From Sinanaerobacter sp. ZZT-01 (lineage in GTDB: Bacteria; Bacillota; Clostridia; Peptostreptococcales; Anaerovoracaceae), in the NCBI RefSeq assembly GCF_035621135.1, contig NZ_CP141728.1, positions 1 to 64,000 on the forward strand: a stretch of 64,000 nt of DNA. The letters are read 5' to 3'. The translations under genes and the position numbers were made by a program. Under the pieces are notes generated by a model, which saw nothing but the letters and a program-made list of their open reading frames with translations, ran no database searches and was not told where the DNA came from. Each line of letters begins with the position of its first letter. The first letter of the stretch is position 1. Positions 62,488 to 64,000 of this stretch are shown piece by piece.

Positions 62488-64000
62488 TTCCATCGCCTCC
62501 CTTTAGCCAAGTTTTGATAAGCTGTGCTGATATTTCCGGGTTCTTATCCGCAAATTCCCGAATCTCACCTTTTAATTCCTGCTCTCTCGATTGTTTCAAT
62601 TCATCCAGCTTAATCAATTCATCTATATCATTATTTTCATTAGTTCCTTCTTCCAAAGCAACTCCTTCTGCTTCTTTTTTCGCTTTAATCCGCCTTAGAA
62701 TAAAGAATGCAATCAGTCCTGCAATCAAAAGGAATACTAGAATTCCAATTGCAATCGGCACAACCTTGCTTTTTCCCAACGTGCTGAGCAAGCCACTTGC
62801 AGGCACAGTATCCTCTGTAACGCTTGCTCTAAAGACAGCGACCTTTTCATCTGCCATCTCCGTGTCGATTCCTGCAGTCGTAGCAACTAACCGTTTAATC
62901 TCTGCCAATTCCGTTTTGCTTAGCTGCTTTGTATTGATAACAACTGCTACGGTTAAATCTGATACAACTCCAGAATCGCTTTGAATCTGCTCCTTTACCT
63001 TGCTTACCAAATAGTCAAAAGACTTGTTGTCCTTGTAATAAATCTCATTTCCGTCAGTTGTGATATTCGGATAAACCGGAACCTGTGCATTGCTGTCCGT
63101 TCCAACAACACCGGCAGATGCCGTACCTTCTCCGATGATTTCAACGTCGTTATCCTCTTTTGAAATAATCCCCTTTTGATCATCTGTACTTGGCAGATAA
63201 GTGATGATTTCTTTTATTTTTTTATCTACGTCCATCGTGCATTTTGCCGTTACACGAACCGAGTCCTCATCGAAAATAAGGGTTAAATTATGCAGAACTT
63301 TGTTCTGTATCGTATTTTCCATATCCCGTTCTAAAGCTAATTTCAGTTTGGAAGAACCTGTTTGCGAAAGATCGTACATAGAAGTCAGATCTCTTCCCGT
63401 GCTATCCGTAATAAGAACTTGCTCCGGCTGCATGTCCGGAATACTTCTTGCAACTAATCTTTGAATGCCTTGTACCTGTTCACTATCTAAAGTATCACCT
63501 TTTGTTATAATCACTACGCTCGCACTCGGCTCTACTTTTTCTTTTTCCAAAACATATTTTTGATCCTGACCGACCGCAATTGTTACTACTGCATCACTTA
63601 CACCGTCAAATAAACGAATTGTAGATGCCAAACGGTCTTGGAGTTCATAAATTTTATATGTATTTTTTTCAAAATCCGTTGCCATCATATCCACGTTTGA
63701 TGAAAATGTGTTATAGGTCAACCCGCTCTTCGGATACCCTTCCATAACCAGCTTCGCTCTTAATTCATCTACTTGCTTTTTAGGTACAGAAACATTACCA
63801 TTTTTATCATATTTTGCAGTGACATCTAATTCCTGTAAAGCCGTTACAATCTCCGACGCTTCCTGCTGATTCACTCCGGTAAACATCGTGTCATATGGCT
63901 TTGAATTCAACAATATCGTACAGATTATTGCGAACACAAAAATCGCAACAGCACTTCCTATGATAATATAACGGTTTCTATTGCTCAATTTACTATTAAT
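62477..64000 (-). CDS. fliF: Flagellar MS-ring protein FliF (partial, N-terminus off the right edge)
   Basis: A partial MS-ring protein of at least 507 residues. The first visible membrane helix is YIIIGSAVAIFVFAIICTIL. The ring-building core includes NVDMMATDFEKNTYKIYELQDRL and SVVIITKGDTLDSEQVQGIQRLVA. A second membrane helix lies near the C-terminus (VVPIAIGILVFLLIAGLIAFFIL). The frame is open to the window edge, and FliF normally has about 15-20 more N-terminal residues. It overlaps fliG by 11 bases. Confidence 0.95.
   Translation of the reverse strand: MNSKLSNRNRYIIIGSAVAIFVFAIICTILLNSKPYDTMFTGVNQQEASEIVTALQELDVTAKYDKNGNVSVPKKQVDELRAKLVMEGYPKSGLTYNTFSSNVDMMATDFEKNTYKIYELQDRLASTIRLFDGVSDAVVTIAVGQDQKYVLEKEKVEPSASVVIITKGDTLDSEQVQGIQRLVARSIPDMQPEQVLITDSTGRDLTSMYDLSQTGSSKLKLALERDMENTIQNKVLHNLTLIFDEDSVRVTAKCTMDVDKKIKEIITYLPSTDDQKGIISKEDNDVEIIGEGTASAGVVGTDSNAQVPVYPNITTDGNEIYYKDNKSFDYLVSKVKEQIQSDSGVVSDLTVAVVINTKQLSKTELAEIKRLVATTAGIDTEMADEKVAVFRASVTEDTVPASGLLSTLGKSKVVPIAIGILVFLLIAGLIAFFILRRIKAKKEAEGVALEEGTNENNDIDELIKLDELKQSREQELKGEIREFADKNPEISAQLIKTWLKGGDGNAD

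Overview
The window looks like the chromosome of a low-GC Gram-positive bacterium of the class Clostridia. Supporting signs are strong AGGAGG ribosome sites, frequent TTG starts, AT-rich spacers with sigma-A promoters, a class 1B PyrD with PyrK, FliY instead of FliN, a FliW/CsrA pair, FlbD, a YjfB-type motility protein and a large S-layer-homology (SLH) surface protein. The species cannot be named from the sequence alone. No rRNA, tRNA, CRISPR array, phage or intact insertion sequence was seen.

Bases 1-2,800 hold housekeeping and accessory genes: a partial DUF2812 gene with its PadR regulator and a palindromic operator, peptide deformylase, an MntP-type exporter, a cysteine-rich small protein and a YjfB-like protein. 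Bases 2,800-9,350 are a pyrimidine operon on the minus strand, transcribed pyrB-pyrI-pyrC-pyrF-pyrK-pyrD-pyrE. A clear sigma-A promoter precedes a leader with a 37-codon leader peptide, a GC-rich hairpin, a U-rich tract and a strong terminator whose stem begins at the leader stop codon. This is the layout of UTP-sensing pyrBI attenuation in enterobacteria. Bases 9,400-12,700 carry an MscS channel, a metallo-hydrolase and a sodium:neurotransmitter-symporter (NSS) transporter with its own leader hairpin.

From 12,800 to the right edge almost everything concerns motility and chemotaxis. The parts are: cheV, a FliT-like gene, fliS and fliD (minus); a ParA ATPase with a ComFB-domain partner (plus); an operon flgB-cheY-flhA-sigma28-flgF/flgG-FapA/DUF342-cheC-cheD (minus); an ECF sigma, small membrane protein, PilZ protein and giant SLH protein operon (minus); cheA-cheW-cheR-cheB and an FtsA-like ATPase (plus); a collagen-like protein (minus); a sigma-28 promoter driving flgM-flgN-flgK-flgL-DUF6470-fliW-csrA (plus); and a long fla operon on the minus strand, read fliF-fliG-fliH-fliI-fliJ-fliK-flgD-TIGR02530-flgE-flbD-motA-motB-fliM-fliY-fliO-fliP-fliQ-fliR-flhB-YlqG-like-YlqH-like. 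fliF runs off the right edge.

Together these encode the basal body, export gate, motor, hook, cap and junction proteins, the switch and the chemotaxis pathway, plus three regulators of late assembly (sigma-28/FlgM, FliW/CsrA and two putative cyclic-dinucleotide readers, PilZ and ComFB). The most notable observations are an in-frame amber codon in fliG followed by an intact conserved C-terminus, the pyrBI-like attenuator in a Gram-positive, the ECF-sigma/PilZ/SLH operon inside the motility region, and the ParA-ComFB pair. flgC, fliE and flagellin are not in the window.
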